From: Aedes albopictus
Lineage: Eukaryota; Arthropoda; Insecta; Diptera; Culicidae
DNA length: 64,000 bases
Reading direction: 5' to 3'
Assembly: GCF_035046485.1 (NCBI RefSeq)
Contig: NC_085137.1
Coordinates: forward strand, 347,810,505 to 347,874,504
The notes beneath the pieces were generated by a model. It was not told the origin of the DNA. It did not search any database and saw only the letters and a program-made list of their open reading frames with translations. The translations under genes were made by a program, and so were the position numbers. Below are positions 43,625 to 54,308 of the stretch, piece by piece; within the stretch, counting starts at the first letter, position 1, and each line of letters opens with the position of its first letter.

Positions 43625-44804
43625 TACTTTGCTTCAGTGGTTTCACCATGGCTTCTTCCAGAAATTCAATCAAGAATTCATCTAGGGATTACACTATTCA
43701 TTTTTCGGGGATTTCTCCTGAGATATCTTTAGAGGTTTCTCCAGCAATTGTTCCAGTGCTTTTTTCGAGGTTTCCTTCAGGAGTTTCTCCAGAGATCCTT
43801 TAAGGTATTTCTGTAGGTATTCAGAGATTTCTACAGGGATTTCTCCATATATGCCTTCTAGAATTCCACTAGAGATTGCTCCAATAATTACATCTGGAAT
43901 GATTCGAAGTATTTCTGCAGGAATGTATTCCAGAAATTCTTTAAGAAAATTTTACTTAGAGATTATTAAAAAATACACCAAGAATAGCTTGATAAAATTG
44001 TTCAAAAAAACCCTTAGGGATCCTAGTATTCCTTCAACAATTATTGTAGACATTTATTTCTTCAATTTTTTATCCAGGTATATTCCTACAAAAATTCTTC
44101 CAGGTATTCGCAAAGAAAGCTCTCCTAAGATTCCATAAAGAGTTCCTCATGCGGTTGCTTCCGGGATTCCTCATCGGTTTTCTTCAGAAATTACTTCAAG
44201 AGTTTCTCCAGGGATTCACCGGGAATTTCTTCTGTTATTCTTTCAAAAACGAATCCCGGGATTATTTTAAAAATGCCTGCAAGAACTCTTGTTGGGATTT
44301 CTTCCGAAACTCCCCCAGGAACTAAACCAGGATTTTCACAGGAATTTCAGCGGTTTCTTCAGTATTTCCCCTGAGAATTCTTCAGAAAGTTCTCCTGGAA
44401 TCCCCTCAGAAATCGAACTCTGTATTTCATCAGGAATAAATCCTGAGATTCCCCCAGGAACTCCTCAAGGGATTCCTTCGGAAATTCTTCCCGGATTTTT
44501 TTCAAGACCTATTCCAGGTATTCCTCCTGGCATTCCTCTAGGATTTCATTCAGATATTTCTCCAGGAGCTCCTGCAAGAGTTCTACCAAGAATTTCCCCA
44601 GGAATTACCCCAGGTATTTCCTCAGGAATTCCTTCAAGAAATTTAATCAAGAATTCACCCAGAAATTCTTCCACGAATTCCTCCGAATTCCAAGGTTCCC
44701 GCCAAGAATTAATCCAGGAATTTCTTCTCTAGGGTTTCCTCTACACATTCCTCCTGGATTTATTTTATGAATCCCTCCAGAAATTCCACCGATGATTCCT
44801 CAGG
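43625..44804. repeat. 12-bp satellite, block 10
   Basis: About 1.2 kb of AGGAATTCCTCC-like units with 12-bp spacing on the plus strand. The 147-codon frame at 44289 (PGIPPGIP-like four-residue repeats) is a by-product. It adjoins the TIR element at 44805 and matches the satellite that resumes at 59551. Confidence 0.8.
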
Positions 44805-45257
44805 TACCGTCAAACGGGGTTACTTGCAACAGCGGTGTAACTTGCAACACGATGACATACATTAAATGTGAACTATTTTTACATAATAAGGAAAGCTAGT
44901 ATGCTCCACCATTTCGGTTATCAAAATTATGTGTACGGAAGATCGTTTTAGTGGAAAAAATAATTTTGTTTCTTTGTTTATTGTTTGGCTACACTGTTAA
45001 AACGATTTGCTCATTTTATGCCATAAAAACAAGTATGAAAATCGTGCTTTACCTTTCTCTTATGGTAAGTGCGATAAGTCTGATGACCTTTCTTGCAGTT
45101 AGGGTACCTAATAGTAAGCTTAGCTATACGATAAAAATTTGATAAAGTTATTGACTAAGTAATGTAAAAAATTATTATCATATGCGACAACCACTATGGG
45201 GTAACTTGCAACAGTTGAAATTAACAAAACTTTCTATAATTTATTTTCATTTCACGA

Positions 45258-47082
45258 TGTAACAATCCTCCGGTATCGCTAAGCTAACGGCTTAAGCGCC
45301 ACCTTCGTTTGGAAGGACCGTTAACTCGGGTTTATATCCCGGCAAGAGACCGCTATCTCAGAGCAGGCCAAACAGTTACTAACGGACAGAATTGAAAACA
45401 AATTGACCCAACGGATAAAGCAAACTTTCTTAAGGCACAAAAAAATCTGAAAGGAAATTTAAAACTTAGAAGACTATTGTACTTTCGAGCAGTTGATTGG
45501 TGTCTCAGCTAACTGGACCAATCAATTTGATAATCAGCTCAATCTTTCAGACGTCACGGGCTAGTGGAGCGTGAACTAAAATCGAATTAATCAGCTTTAT
45601 TACATCCAATATCGAATCCCAAAAATCAAAACTCCTCAGGTTTGTTATAAGCTTTACAGTTTCAAATTGGGAAAGCTTTTATTGAAATATCGACTTTAGT
45701 TCAAGAAAACCTAACTATAACTTTGTGACGTCACGACTAGCTCGATTTGACACGGTTAACAATGTATTCTTCTGTATTCCTAGGAAATTACTAGTCTAAT
45801 CTGACCTTGGCCTGGAACGGTGGGGCTCCCACGCTGTCCTACGATGGCTACTTACAGCTGGTCCACGTTCGGCGGGCAAGCTGGGTTCGAGCGACTTACC
45901 AAATAGTCTCGAGAAGCAGTTCCGCCTTCGGCCGTCGTTGAGGGGACAGTAGCTTGGCCCGTGGGTGACGACAATTCCAGGGTAGAGGCGTCCCTGTCCG
46001 AAGTGGAGTGTAGAGCACGTGTTTGAGGCTCAGAGTCGTCCCGCTTTACAAAACGGACCGGGATTCGAGCAGTCTGACACACCCGATATTGAAGCCGACG
46101 CCGACTTCGAATTATGCTACCTGGTCTCCACTCAATGTGACAAATACTGGCCGTTAGCACGCGGACGGTCCTTCAACTTCGAACTTCACCCTCGAAAAGG
46201 GTCTTCCACTCGAAACACGTGGTTGGTTCTGGCTGGGAGCTTGAATAGCACTCGCACTAGCAGTATCGGCCCGCGAGATGTCCAACTCGTCCTCGGAAAT
46301 GTGGCCCAAATCAGGACAAGCCGCCCTCGTTGGATGGGCGTAGCCTATTCAACATTGGAAAATCACACAAACTTCTTCACTCAAGGTCAATTTTAGCATT
46401 GGCTTACCTGAACTAACCAGTTCTATGAACACACGGTTGGTACACAATTAATTTTTGAAATTCTTTAAACTTATAAAAAACCTGTAATATTAATTTCAAT
46501 AATTAATCACACTTACTAGTTTAAACACTATCGCGGAAATTACTTCGATTTTAGTTTGAATTTCAAATCACTACTAACTGTTCGAAACACTAGTAAAATA
46601 TTACTCCGACAAATTAGTCGACTTATCGAATCGAGCACTCCACTTAAAATGAAACGGCGCTCGCGATACAAATTGGTTGATACCTAATAGTTGAGACGCA
46701 ATTTCCTCTGCAAGCTGTACACTTTTCTATAAGTCTTCTGCTGATTGGAAATAGGAAAAAGGTCGGAATTTTCCACGGGAGTGGAAATTGCGCAGTAAGA
46801 AAATTAACTACAGTTTGGTCAATTCGCCCTTTGATATGCAACCATTGATATATTGTATAATTTGAAATTCTAAACTTGCCGACATACTTAAACTCGAGCT
46901 GTTCCACTTCCAGGTGGCAGCACTAGTATATATAGACCGAAAGCTTTAAAGCTTCAATGTGGATTGTATGTGACTATATACACGGAAAGAAATGTGTTCA
47001 CTTTTTGGTTTTATTTGTTTTTGAATATAATTATTTAGAAGGTTTATTTAAATGAATTTGGCGAGTACTGATAGATGTTACA
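45258..47082 (-). repeat. 3' LTR of the gypsy element
   Basis: Begins TGTAACAATCCTCC on the plus strand and ends GATGTTACA. A minus-strand AATAAA (complement at 45596-45601) and a TATATATA (46927-46934) are present. I saw no difference from the other LTR on reading. Short ORFs within it are repeated exactly in the other LTR and are not genes. Confidence 0.95.
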
Positions 47083-48371
47083 TTCGCCCATGCTAATAAT
47101 AAAAATTTTGAAAATTTATATAAAATTTTCAAAATTTTTAGTTTAAAACGAGAGTACAACTTCTCAATTGATGGTATTTTGTTTTCACAAATTAATCTCA
47201 TCAAAACTATTCATTATTATTATATATTTTTTTTTTTAATTTACAGACATATACAAAAAAAAAACTAACCAATGCCATTATGAACCCAACTCATTCATCT
47301 AATTCTCATTCATACTTCCTAACAATCCCTTACTTATTTCACCGACAAAACCTCAGAAATATCTGAGAATGATACTATACCGATTTAGCCTCAGAAAAAT
47401 CTGAGCATTTTTTTTTTTACGAAACATACCCGAATTGACCTCAGAAATATCTGAGCAGATGATTTTCTAACCGATTCCTTCAGAGCATCTGTCTGAATTA
47501 TAATTTACTAACTTCTAACTTAACTTCTAAACTAACTACGCGAAATCATAAATTCTCATTCATACCATTCAAAATGACATAGTCAAGTCACACGGAAAAC
47601 ATAACCGACGGAAAACGATTGAACGAACCCGACTTTTCAGTACCGGGTATACACGAAAGCATTTCAGTTTCGAAAGCTCTTACCAAAAACGTCAAAACGA
47701 AACAAAAACAAACGCGACAAAAAACTAAACGGTATGGCAGCTGCATCAAACGACGGAATTTGCGGATTTTCTTCGAAACGCGGATAATTATGGACGGAAA
47801 TTGCATGAAATCAACGGTAAACTGAAATTAAGAGGTAAAGTGATCTTTTGGAATGGAATATCTATTGAAACTATTGGTGTAAAGTGCAAAAATATGAGTT
47901 TGAAAAACCGGGTTATTGGACAACAAAGATGGAATGTGATATGGGTCCGTAGGTCAAGGTCAACGCTAGCCAACCGACCAACCGACAGGATTGCATCTGA
48001 TGCACCTCCACACTTACACAACTAACATAAATAGATACAAATGTAATAGAAATTTTAAATATTTTAGGGGTTTGTTTGACGAAGATATTAATAAAGGCAA
48101 TGTGAGGAAACTATGTGGAGACTTCTCGAACATTGGACAAAAAGATTACCTCTGAGAGTGTTTGTCGACAAAATACGATAGTTTATGCACATCGAAGTGA
48201 TGTACCGACATAGCTGTAAAGTGCATACGAACAAACTGTGTTAGTCAACAATGTGAGGAAACAGACTAGCTGACATCTCGAACATTGGACGTAGTTGATG
48301 ACCTCTAAGAGTATTTTGTTATGAGGATGGTTTATGCACATCTGTTAGATGGCCGTCATAGCTTGTGGTTT
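47083..48371 (-). other. Untranslated region between pol and 3' LTR
   Basis: No env. Two features stand out. First, a palindromic motif CCTCAGAAATATCTGAG recurs three times near 47,353-47,460. Second, two diverged direct copies of about 130-150 bp lie at about 48,099-48,230 and 48,250-48,370 (shared CAATGTGAGGAAAC, TCTCGAACATTGGAC, GGTTTATGCACATC). Next to the 3' LTR the purine tract is weak (ATGGGCGAA). Confidence 0.75.
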
Positions 48372-51300
48372 TTAGGCACGCTTTAGGAATGAACCATGAT
48401 AACTTCCAGCTATCTTCTGCCCATCAAGTCGTTCCAAAGCGTAAGTGTTTGTACCCAATACTTCCGTTATTCGGACCTTCTCGTACTTGTTGGCGAATTT
48501 CCCCACGAAGTTACGGGACTTATCGGAAAGATGAACCATCCTTTTATACACCACTTCTCCCTTTTGGAATTGGTGACGATAATTGGCACGAAGATTGTAG
48601 GGATGGCTGTATTTTTGGTAAGCTTTAAGCAAATTCTCTTGTACTTGTTGATGTAAGTGCTTCATGTCTTCAGCTGTTTGCTGGGGCTCTTTCGGCGGCT
48701 CGCTTTCTTTCAAGGTCTCATACTCACTTCCACTACTGACCATGTTTCTACCAAAGTTTAGAAAGTATGGAGTATATCCGGTACTCTCATGAACACTCGT
48801 TCGAATCGCCTTGGCGATTTGGTGGACATTTTGATCCCAATTTCGATGGTCTTTATCCTGGTTCAGTGAACAACGTATCGCTGTCACGATTACCCTATTT
48901 ACCCGCTCAGCAGGGTTTGGGCTAGGGTGGTAAACCGATAATGGCCAATGAGTAACAGAGTATGTCGAAAGCATCTTTTGAAACAATTCCGATCTGAATA
49001 CAGTAGCGTTATCTGTGATACAGATTCGTGGCGCTCCAAACACATTGAAGATTGTGTTCTCAACGAAGGCACAGGTAGCAGCAGCGGTTGCAGATCTCAT
49101 GCACTGAATTAGGACGAACTTTGAAAAGAAATCACTAACGACGAGTAACCATATATTTCCTCGCTTCGACCGTGGATACGGTCCCAAGAAGTCCATAGAG
49201 ATTAATTCCCAGGGTCGGGAACACAGTTTGGGTTTCCCGCATGCTGGTCTGACATTCAGGTTAGGTATTTTGGACTCTCGACAAACTTCACATTGGCTAC
49301 AAAAGCGTTTCACCTCAGCGGCCATCCGTGGCCAGTAATTCCTCTCGCGAACTTTCGCGAGCGTTTTGACAAACCCAAGATGGGCTTCTTCATGAATCGC
49401 CTGAATGATTCCACGTCTTTCAACTGCCGGAACCACATATTTCCATCGGAACGAGGGGTCTTCCGTAACCAGGGCGTTGGGGATGTGCTTGTAAACCTTC
49501 CCATCACAAACTTGGAAATCTGGATATCTTCCTGGCTGGGCTTCTATCATCCGTTTTAGTTGAGTGATGTATGGATCTGAAACGACGACCTCAATCTGGT
49601 TTACCGCACGCGATAACGCATCTGCGGGTATGTTCTCGGAGCCCTTTTTGTACTGCAGTAACATGTCGTACTTGGAGAGTTTGAGGGCCCACCGCGCAAT
49701 CCTTGCTGACTTACTCTCGATCGACATGGTTCTCAGGAAAGTCAAGCTCATCGCATCCGTTTGGATTATGAACTGCGAACCTTCAATAAAGTGTTTAAAG
49801 TTTTCAATACTTAGAAGTACAGCAAGACACTCGCGTTCTGTTGCGCTGTAACGGCGTTGGGTGCTTGACAGTTTCTTTGAGTAATAGGCTATCGGCTTTC
49901 GTACTCCGTTCTGCACCTGAACCAAGACTGCACCTACCGCTAGGTCCGAACTATCAGTCTCGAGAATGAACGGCAAGTTGAAATCCGCGTTTGCCAAGAT
50001 CGGAGCTGACACTAATGCGGTTTTTAACTTCTGTAGAGCGGCGTCTGCTTCCATTGTCCATGCGAACTTCTTGGATCCCTTCTTGAGCAGATTCGTTATT
50101 GGCGTGGTAATTTCAGAATAATTCGACAGAAATTTCTGATAAAATCCCGCAAGTCCGAGAAGACGGCGTACATCCTTTACGGTCTGAGGGACCGGGTAAT
50201 CGAGCACAGGTTGTATCTTACTTACATCCATCGATAAGCCTTCCTCCGATAGAACGTATCCCAAATACGTGATTTTCTTTTGGCAGAATTTGCTTTTCTG
50301 CAAATTAATGGTCAGACCTGCCCTACAAAGTCTTCCGGCAACCAGTTGGATTAGACGAATGTGTTCTTCTAGGCTGTTCGAGACAATGATAATATCGTCA
50401 AGATAAACATATACGTAGGGCTCGAGATCATGCCCTAACACGCGAGACATCAATCGCGCCATCGTCGCCGGTGCATTAGTTAATCCAAAGGGCATAACTA
50501 CAAACCGGAACAAGCCCTTATTGGTGCGAAAAGCGGTTTTATCTTTAGCTGAGTCTTCCAAGGGTACCTGATAGTAGGACTCCGACAAATCAATGACGGA
50601 AAAGAATTTAGATTTTGGTAGTCGCTGAATGATTCCCATCATATTAGGAAATGGGAAGTCATCTTTCTTGGTGCACTCATTCAGTCTCCTTGAGTCGAGG
50701 CAGATCCTCCACTTCCCATTTGGCTTTTTAATGGGAAGGAGTGGGTTGAGAAAGTCGACTGGGCCATGGCATTCCTCGATGACTCCAAGATCTCTCATCC
50801 GCTGGACTTCCGCATCAATAACCTTCTCAACGCTCGGTGACCATCGATAATAGGAAACCTTTTTAGGTTTCGCGTCTACGAGAAGCTCTATTTGGTGTTC
50901 AATCATCGCCGTACGACCCAACTGTCCTTCTCTTGTCTCTGGTAACTTCTTAATCGCTTGGTATAGTGCTTTCCGATCACTGTTCGATAGCTCATGCTCT
51001 GTAACCAAATCTTCAACTGATTCTAACGATTTCTTTGGTAGTTCTATGGTCGGCATTTCCAAACTCTCATCAGTAATTTCTTCCGTCTTGCCTACTGGAT
51101 TAGCGTCTGGACAAGGATTTAGTTGAAAGCAAATTCTTTCGGTTCGGTCTCCAAAATAATCCTCCACATACGTCAACTCAGGGACATTTTGGTTACCACT
51201 TTCGTTGTCCAGAGATCCGTTCATTGGTGAAACCAACTGGAACCCAAATTTAGTCAAAAAATCCACACCAAGAATCAGTATCTTTTTTACTTCTGGCACA

Positions 51301-51734
51301 ATGATCGTTGGGATCACGTGAGTTGTTTGTTGGTACGAAAAAGGAACGTTTACGTAGCCTAAACATCGATAGGCTGTTCCATCGGCGGTAGATATTTTAA
51401 TAGATATTGGATGGATCTTCAAGCCTAGTTTGTTGATAAGTTCTACGGAGCTGATAATAGATAAACTGGCGCCCGTGTCCGCTAATCCTTCAATCTCTTC
51501 GGAAAGTATTCGTACTTTTACGTGAGGACACCTATGGAATTTTGTGTTTACTTGATGAATACTGTTGAATACGCTGTAATGGGGTTTGGGAATCTCTTGG
51601 TTTGAGGTTCGAGGACAAGGATTCCCCGAATTGCCCTCGTTCACTCGTTTTTTGGCAATTCCTCCTTTTGCCCCAACTCGTGTTTGTTCGGACATCTGTA
51701 GGCTGTAGTGTCCGTCAAACCACAAATATGACAA
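48372..51734 (-). CDS. pol: Gypsy Pol: protease, reverse transcriptase, RNase H, integrase
   Basis: 1,120 residues, no internal stop. Order: protease with ADTGASLSII and ILGVDFL; reverse transcriptase with KWRICLDSRRLNE, FSVIDLSESYYQVPL, MPFGLTNAPA and catalytic YLDD; RNase H beginning LETDSSDLAVGAVL and ending PADALSRA; integrase with an HHCC zinc site (HEEAH ... CSQCEVC) and catalytic D, D and E (SMDFLGPY, ITDNATVF, NPAERVNR). The frame opens inside the gag 3' end, 94 bases of overlap, one base back, so it is expected as a Gag-Pol product by -1 frameshifting. All catalytic residues that I can identify are intact. Confidence 0.95.
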   Translation of the reverse strand: MSYLWFDGHYSLQMSEQTRVGAKGGIAKKRVNEGNSGNPCPRTSNQEIPKPHYSVFNSIHQVNTKFHRCPHVKVRILSEEIEGLADTGASLSIISSVELINKLGLKIHPISIKISTADGTAYRCLGYVNVPFSYQQTTHVIPTIIVPEVKKILILGVDFLTKFGFQLVSPMNGSLDNESGNQNVPELTYVEDYFGDRTERICFQLNPCPDANPVGKTEEITDESLEMPTIELPKKSLESVEDLVTEHELSNSDRKALYQAIKKLPETREGQLGRTAMIEHQIELLVDAKPKKVSYYRWSPSVEKVIDAEVQRMRDLGVIEECHGPVDFLNPLLPIKKPNGKWRICLDSRRLNECTKKDDFPFPNMMGIIQRLPKSKFFSVIDLSESYYQVPLEDSAKDKTAFRTNKGLFRFVVMPFGLTNAPATMARLMSRVLGHDLEPYVYVYLDDIIIVSNSLEEHIRLIQLVAGRLCRAGLTINLQKSKFCQKKITYLGYVLSEEGLSMDVSKIQPVLDYPVPQTVKDVRRLLGLAGFYQKFLSNYSEITTPITNLLKKGSKKFAWTMEADAALQKLKTALVSAPILANADFNLPFILETDSSDLAVGAVLVQVQNGVRKPIAYYSKKLSSTQRRYSATERECLAVLLSIENFKHFIEGSQFIIQTDAMSLTFLRTMSIESKSARIARWALKLSKYDMLLQYKKGSENIPADALSRAVNQIEVVVSDPYITQLKRMIEAQPGRYPDFQVCDGKVYKHIPNALVTEDPSFRWKYVVPAVERRGIIQAIHEEAHLGFVKTLAKVRERNYWPRMAAEVKRFCSQCEVCRESKIPNLNVRPACGKPKLCSRPWELISMDFLGPYPRSKRGNIWLLVVSDFFSKFVLIQCMRSATAAATCAFVENTIFNVFGAPRICITDNATVFRSELFQKMLSTYSVTHWPLSVYHPSPNPAERVNRVIVTAIRCSLNQDKDHRNWDQNVHQIAKAIRTSVHESTGYTPYFLNFGRNMVSSGSEYETLKESEPPKEPQQTAEDMKHLHQQVQENLLKAYQKYSHPYNLRANYRHQFQKGEVVYKRMVHLSDKSRNFVGKFANKYEKVRITEVLGTNTYALERLDGQKIAGSYHGSFLKRA

Positions 51735-53920
51735 AAGATTGTTTTACGCTTATCGCAGTCCTTCCACATGTGCCCGATTCGTTGACAATTCCAACAGATC
51801 GATTGTTTAGTCCTATCCGAAGTACTTTCAAAACGAGGTTTTGTCTTGCTGATGTGGTTACCAATTCTTGCTTTTAACGCATAGATTTCATCCAAGTCTT
51901 CGTCGGTGTACTGTTCTCCGACACCGTCCTCTTCGCATTGCACTTGATGGACAGTGGGACGAGGTTGAACGGAACATGAATACAAATTGGACTCGAGGGC
52001 ATCGAACTTGAAGCAGAGTTGAGCCAAGTGCTCAATCGAGTGAATAGGCTCGAGAGCGAGTCTGCGCTTGTAGGTCAGCTTCATATTCTCCACGATGATT
52101 TCGAACTTTTCCGCCTCCGACATCTTCTTGATCATTCGCTGGGCTAGCATCTCCATGTCCGTAAGATAGGCACTGAATAACTCAGTTGGTCGCTGTTTGC
52201 GAGCGCGCATTTCCTCCTTTATAATCCGGTCGCGGTTCGGGTTGTCATATCTCATTTTCAAGTAGGCCTCCAATACTTCCCAGGAGGTAAATTTTTCCTC
52301 GTAGGTAGTAAACCAGACGTAAGCGCTGTCCTTGAAGAGCAAATGGGCATGCATCCTTAATTCATCCTTAGAAATGTCGTACGATCTACTAAGTATGTTT
52401 ATCTGCCGTAGGAAATCGGTTACCGGAACAGCATTAGAATCACCGGTGAACTTTGGCCACTTCTCAATGATACTACACTGTTGATGAGGCAATCGTCGGG
52501 AGAATCCGCTGGATGGCAAGGGGAACGAACTTCGTTGCACGCCGGGCGAATACCCAACATTCGCAGTTTGCTCGTTCCGCGGCGTGGAACACCTGGACCT
52601 GTGCATTGGAGGCTCACCGTAGGCTGCGTTTCGTTCAATCCCTGGAAACGATTCAGGGCCAATTGTCTGACGTGTCCCCGAAGGGTATCCGGACAACTGC
52701 AACGGTGGCGACGGATCAAGCAGCGTTCGTTGAGCCGGGATACCGCTCCGATTTACCTCTGAACGATTTGGATACCGTGAGTGACTCATGTTGATTCCCG
52801 GACGAATGCTGGTATTAGCCATCTGCTCGGTCAAATTATCCACGGGCTGGTTTCGACCCTGGTAAGGAAACACGCCTTGACCAATTAGCTGATCAATGTA
52901 CCTCTTGATGTACTTATCGATTTCCGAGACATGAATGTATTCGTTATTAGGCCCACCAACACGAGCGGTGTCTGGATACCGGGCTGACTCACTGGGTTGA
53001 TGTCCAGAAACACGTGGATCTTCTGACACCCCCTCGAATGGCGGCGAGGACGTCCGAATCTCTGACTGATTTCGGTTCCTTGGATGACCCGAAGCTTCTG
53101 CACTCATCTCCTGCGTACCTGTAGACACACCAGATCTCGGAACCTCTCCAGGACGTAACGATGGAACGCGAAGACTCCACGGACTCGATTGCAAATCGTT
53201 GAAGAACTCGACTTGGCGTGGGACGGTGCCTGTAGACTGTTCTGCATGACGGAAATTCAGCAAGTCTTCTACTAACGCAGGTATCACTTTCGACATCTCT
53301 CGTCCAGATTGTTCTGTCGCTCCTCCCTCAGCTCCTTCAGTTTCATCCCAACTCATTAACCACGGAGAGCCTGGGTTCCGCGGCACGTGCGTCGTCGTTG
53401 TTTGATTTAACGTCATACTGGACCTCATCGACGGTTGATCCATTGTCTGGTTCATCTGGACCACGGTCGTATCTCCACCAGACGGATTCCCTCGGGTGGT
53501 GGATTCCGCGATCGGCTCATATCCGCCAGATTCGTCCAAACCCGTTGCAAAATATTTGGCCGAAATTTTAGAAATCATTTCCAACAAGCAACGCAAATCC
53601 TCCTGTTGCTGGGCGGTACGCGGAGTGTACCTACGTATACGAAGGTAGTAATGGACCAGGCGGGAGAAACATGTTGGATGCGGTCCTTCATTCAGCAAAT
53701 CCGCAATCTCCTTCAGCTTCTTCGGCACTTCACGCAGATCATCGTTCATCATTGCTTCCGTCACTCTAACATACCTTTCCGAATCCGGGTCACGAAATAC
53801 CACGCGTAGATCCCGTCGACGATTTTCGACTGAACCAAGTATAGTACAATTTCGCACAGCGAGTTCGTAATTCACCTCACTCTCATCTAAATGATTGGGA
53901 TTTAGTTTAAAAGTCTCCAT
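51641..53920 (-). CDS. gag: Gypsy Gag polyprotein
   Basis: 759 residues from METFKLNPN; the frame is open 26 codons further upstream but without an ATG. The N-terminal third is charged and of unknown fold, the middle is Pro/Ser/Arg-rich, and a Retrotrans_gag capsid-type domain (about residues 490-650: FTGDSNAVPVTDFLRQI, AYVWFTTYEEKFTSWEVLEAYL) follows. Near the C-terminus is a CCHC knuckle CWNCQRIGHMWKDC and a second, histidine-less CHICGLTDTTAYRC. Gag forms the particle and binds genomic RNA. It overlaps pol at its 3' end. Confidence 0.92.
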   Translation of the reverse strand: METFKLNPNHLDESEVNYELAVRNCTILGSVENRRRDLRVVFRDPDSERYVRVTEAMMNDDLREVPKKLKEIADLLNEGPHPTCFSRLVHYYLRIRRYTPRTAQQQEDLRCLLEMISKISAKYFATGLDESGGYEPIAESTTRGNPSGGDTTVVQMNQTMDQPSMRSSMTLNQTTTTHVPRNPGSPWLMSWDETEGAEGGATEQSGREMSKVIPALVEDLLNFRHAEQSTGTVPRQVEFFNDLQSSPWSLRVPSLRPGEVPRSGVSTGTQEMSAEASGHPRNRNQSEIRTSSPPFEGVSEDPRVSGHQPSESARYPDTARVGGPNNEYIHVSEIDKYIKRYIDQLIGQGVFPYQGRNQPVDNLTEQMANTSIRPGINMSHSRYPNRSEVNRSGIPAQRTLLDPSPPLQLSGYPSGTRQTIGPESFPGIERNAAYGEPPMHRSRCSTPRNEQTANVGYSPGVQRSSFPLPSSGFSRRLPHQQCSIIEKWPKFTGDSNAVPVTDFLRQINILSRSYDISKDELRMHAHLLFKDSAYVWFTTYEEKFTSWEVLEAYLKMRYDNPNRDRIIKEEMRARKQRPTELFSAYLTDMEMLAQRMIKKMSEAEKFEIIVENMKLTYKRRLALEPIHSIEHLAQLCFKFDALESNLYSCSVQPRPTVHQVQCEEDGVGEQYTDEDLDEIYALKARIGNHISKTKPRFESTSDRTKQSICWNCQRIGHMWKDCDKRKTIFCHICGLTDTTAYRCPNKHELGQKEELPKNE

Positions 53921-54288
53921 GTCAAACAAACCAAATTGTATCGAATTCACTTTTGAAAAAAAAAAACACTTAGTCACTATAAAGTTTAAACTAACCAAAA
54001 AATCACTTATTCACTATTTTAAAATCGCAATTCACTTACCGAACGAACTAAATCACGAAAAACTGAAGTTACGAACTAATTTTACCGAAATTACGCGACT
54101 AAATTATAATACAAGAAAAGAAAAATAACCGATTGACTATGTTTACAAAGAACCAGATACGAATCTAATTGAGTTCAGAATAGGCAACTTAAAATCCAAT
54201 TAATAACCAACTATTTACATCAAAATTATTTACAATAAAAATATCAAATTTCAACTAATTCAAACTTTCAGAATTAACTGTTTTTCGG

Positions 54289-54306
54289 GCCCCACGTTGG
54301 GCGCCA
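54289..54306 (-). other. Primer binding site, tRNA-Lys
   Basis: The minus strand reads TGGCGCCCAACGTGGGGC, which is the 18-nt complement of the 3' end of the lysine tRNA with CUU anticodon (the 'Lys1,2' primer of several retroviruses). It lies two bases inside the 5' LTR. It primes minus-strand DNA synthesis. Confidence 0.93.
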
Positions 54307-54308
54307 AA

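Noticed and set aside
44289..44732. 147-codon frame with PGIPPGIP repeats that resembles a collagen-like protein
   Set aside because: Same satellite artefact, with unit spacing of exactly four codons.
45852..46396. Two overlapping ORFs of 102 and 125 codons, repeated exactly at 54903-55447
   Set aside because: They lie inside the LTRs; the exact repetition reflects LTR duplication, not paralogous genes.
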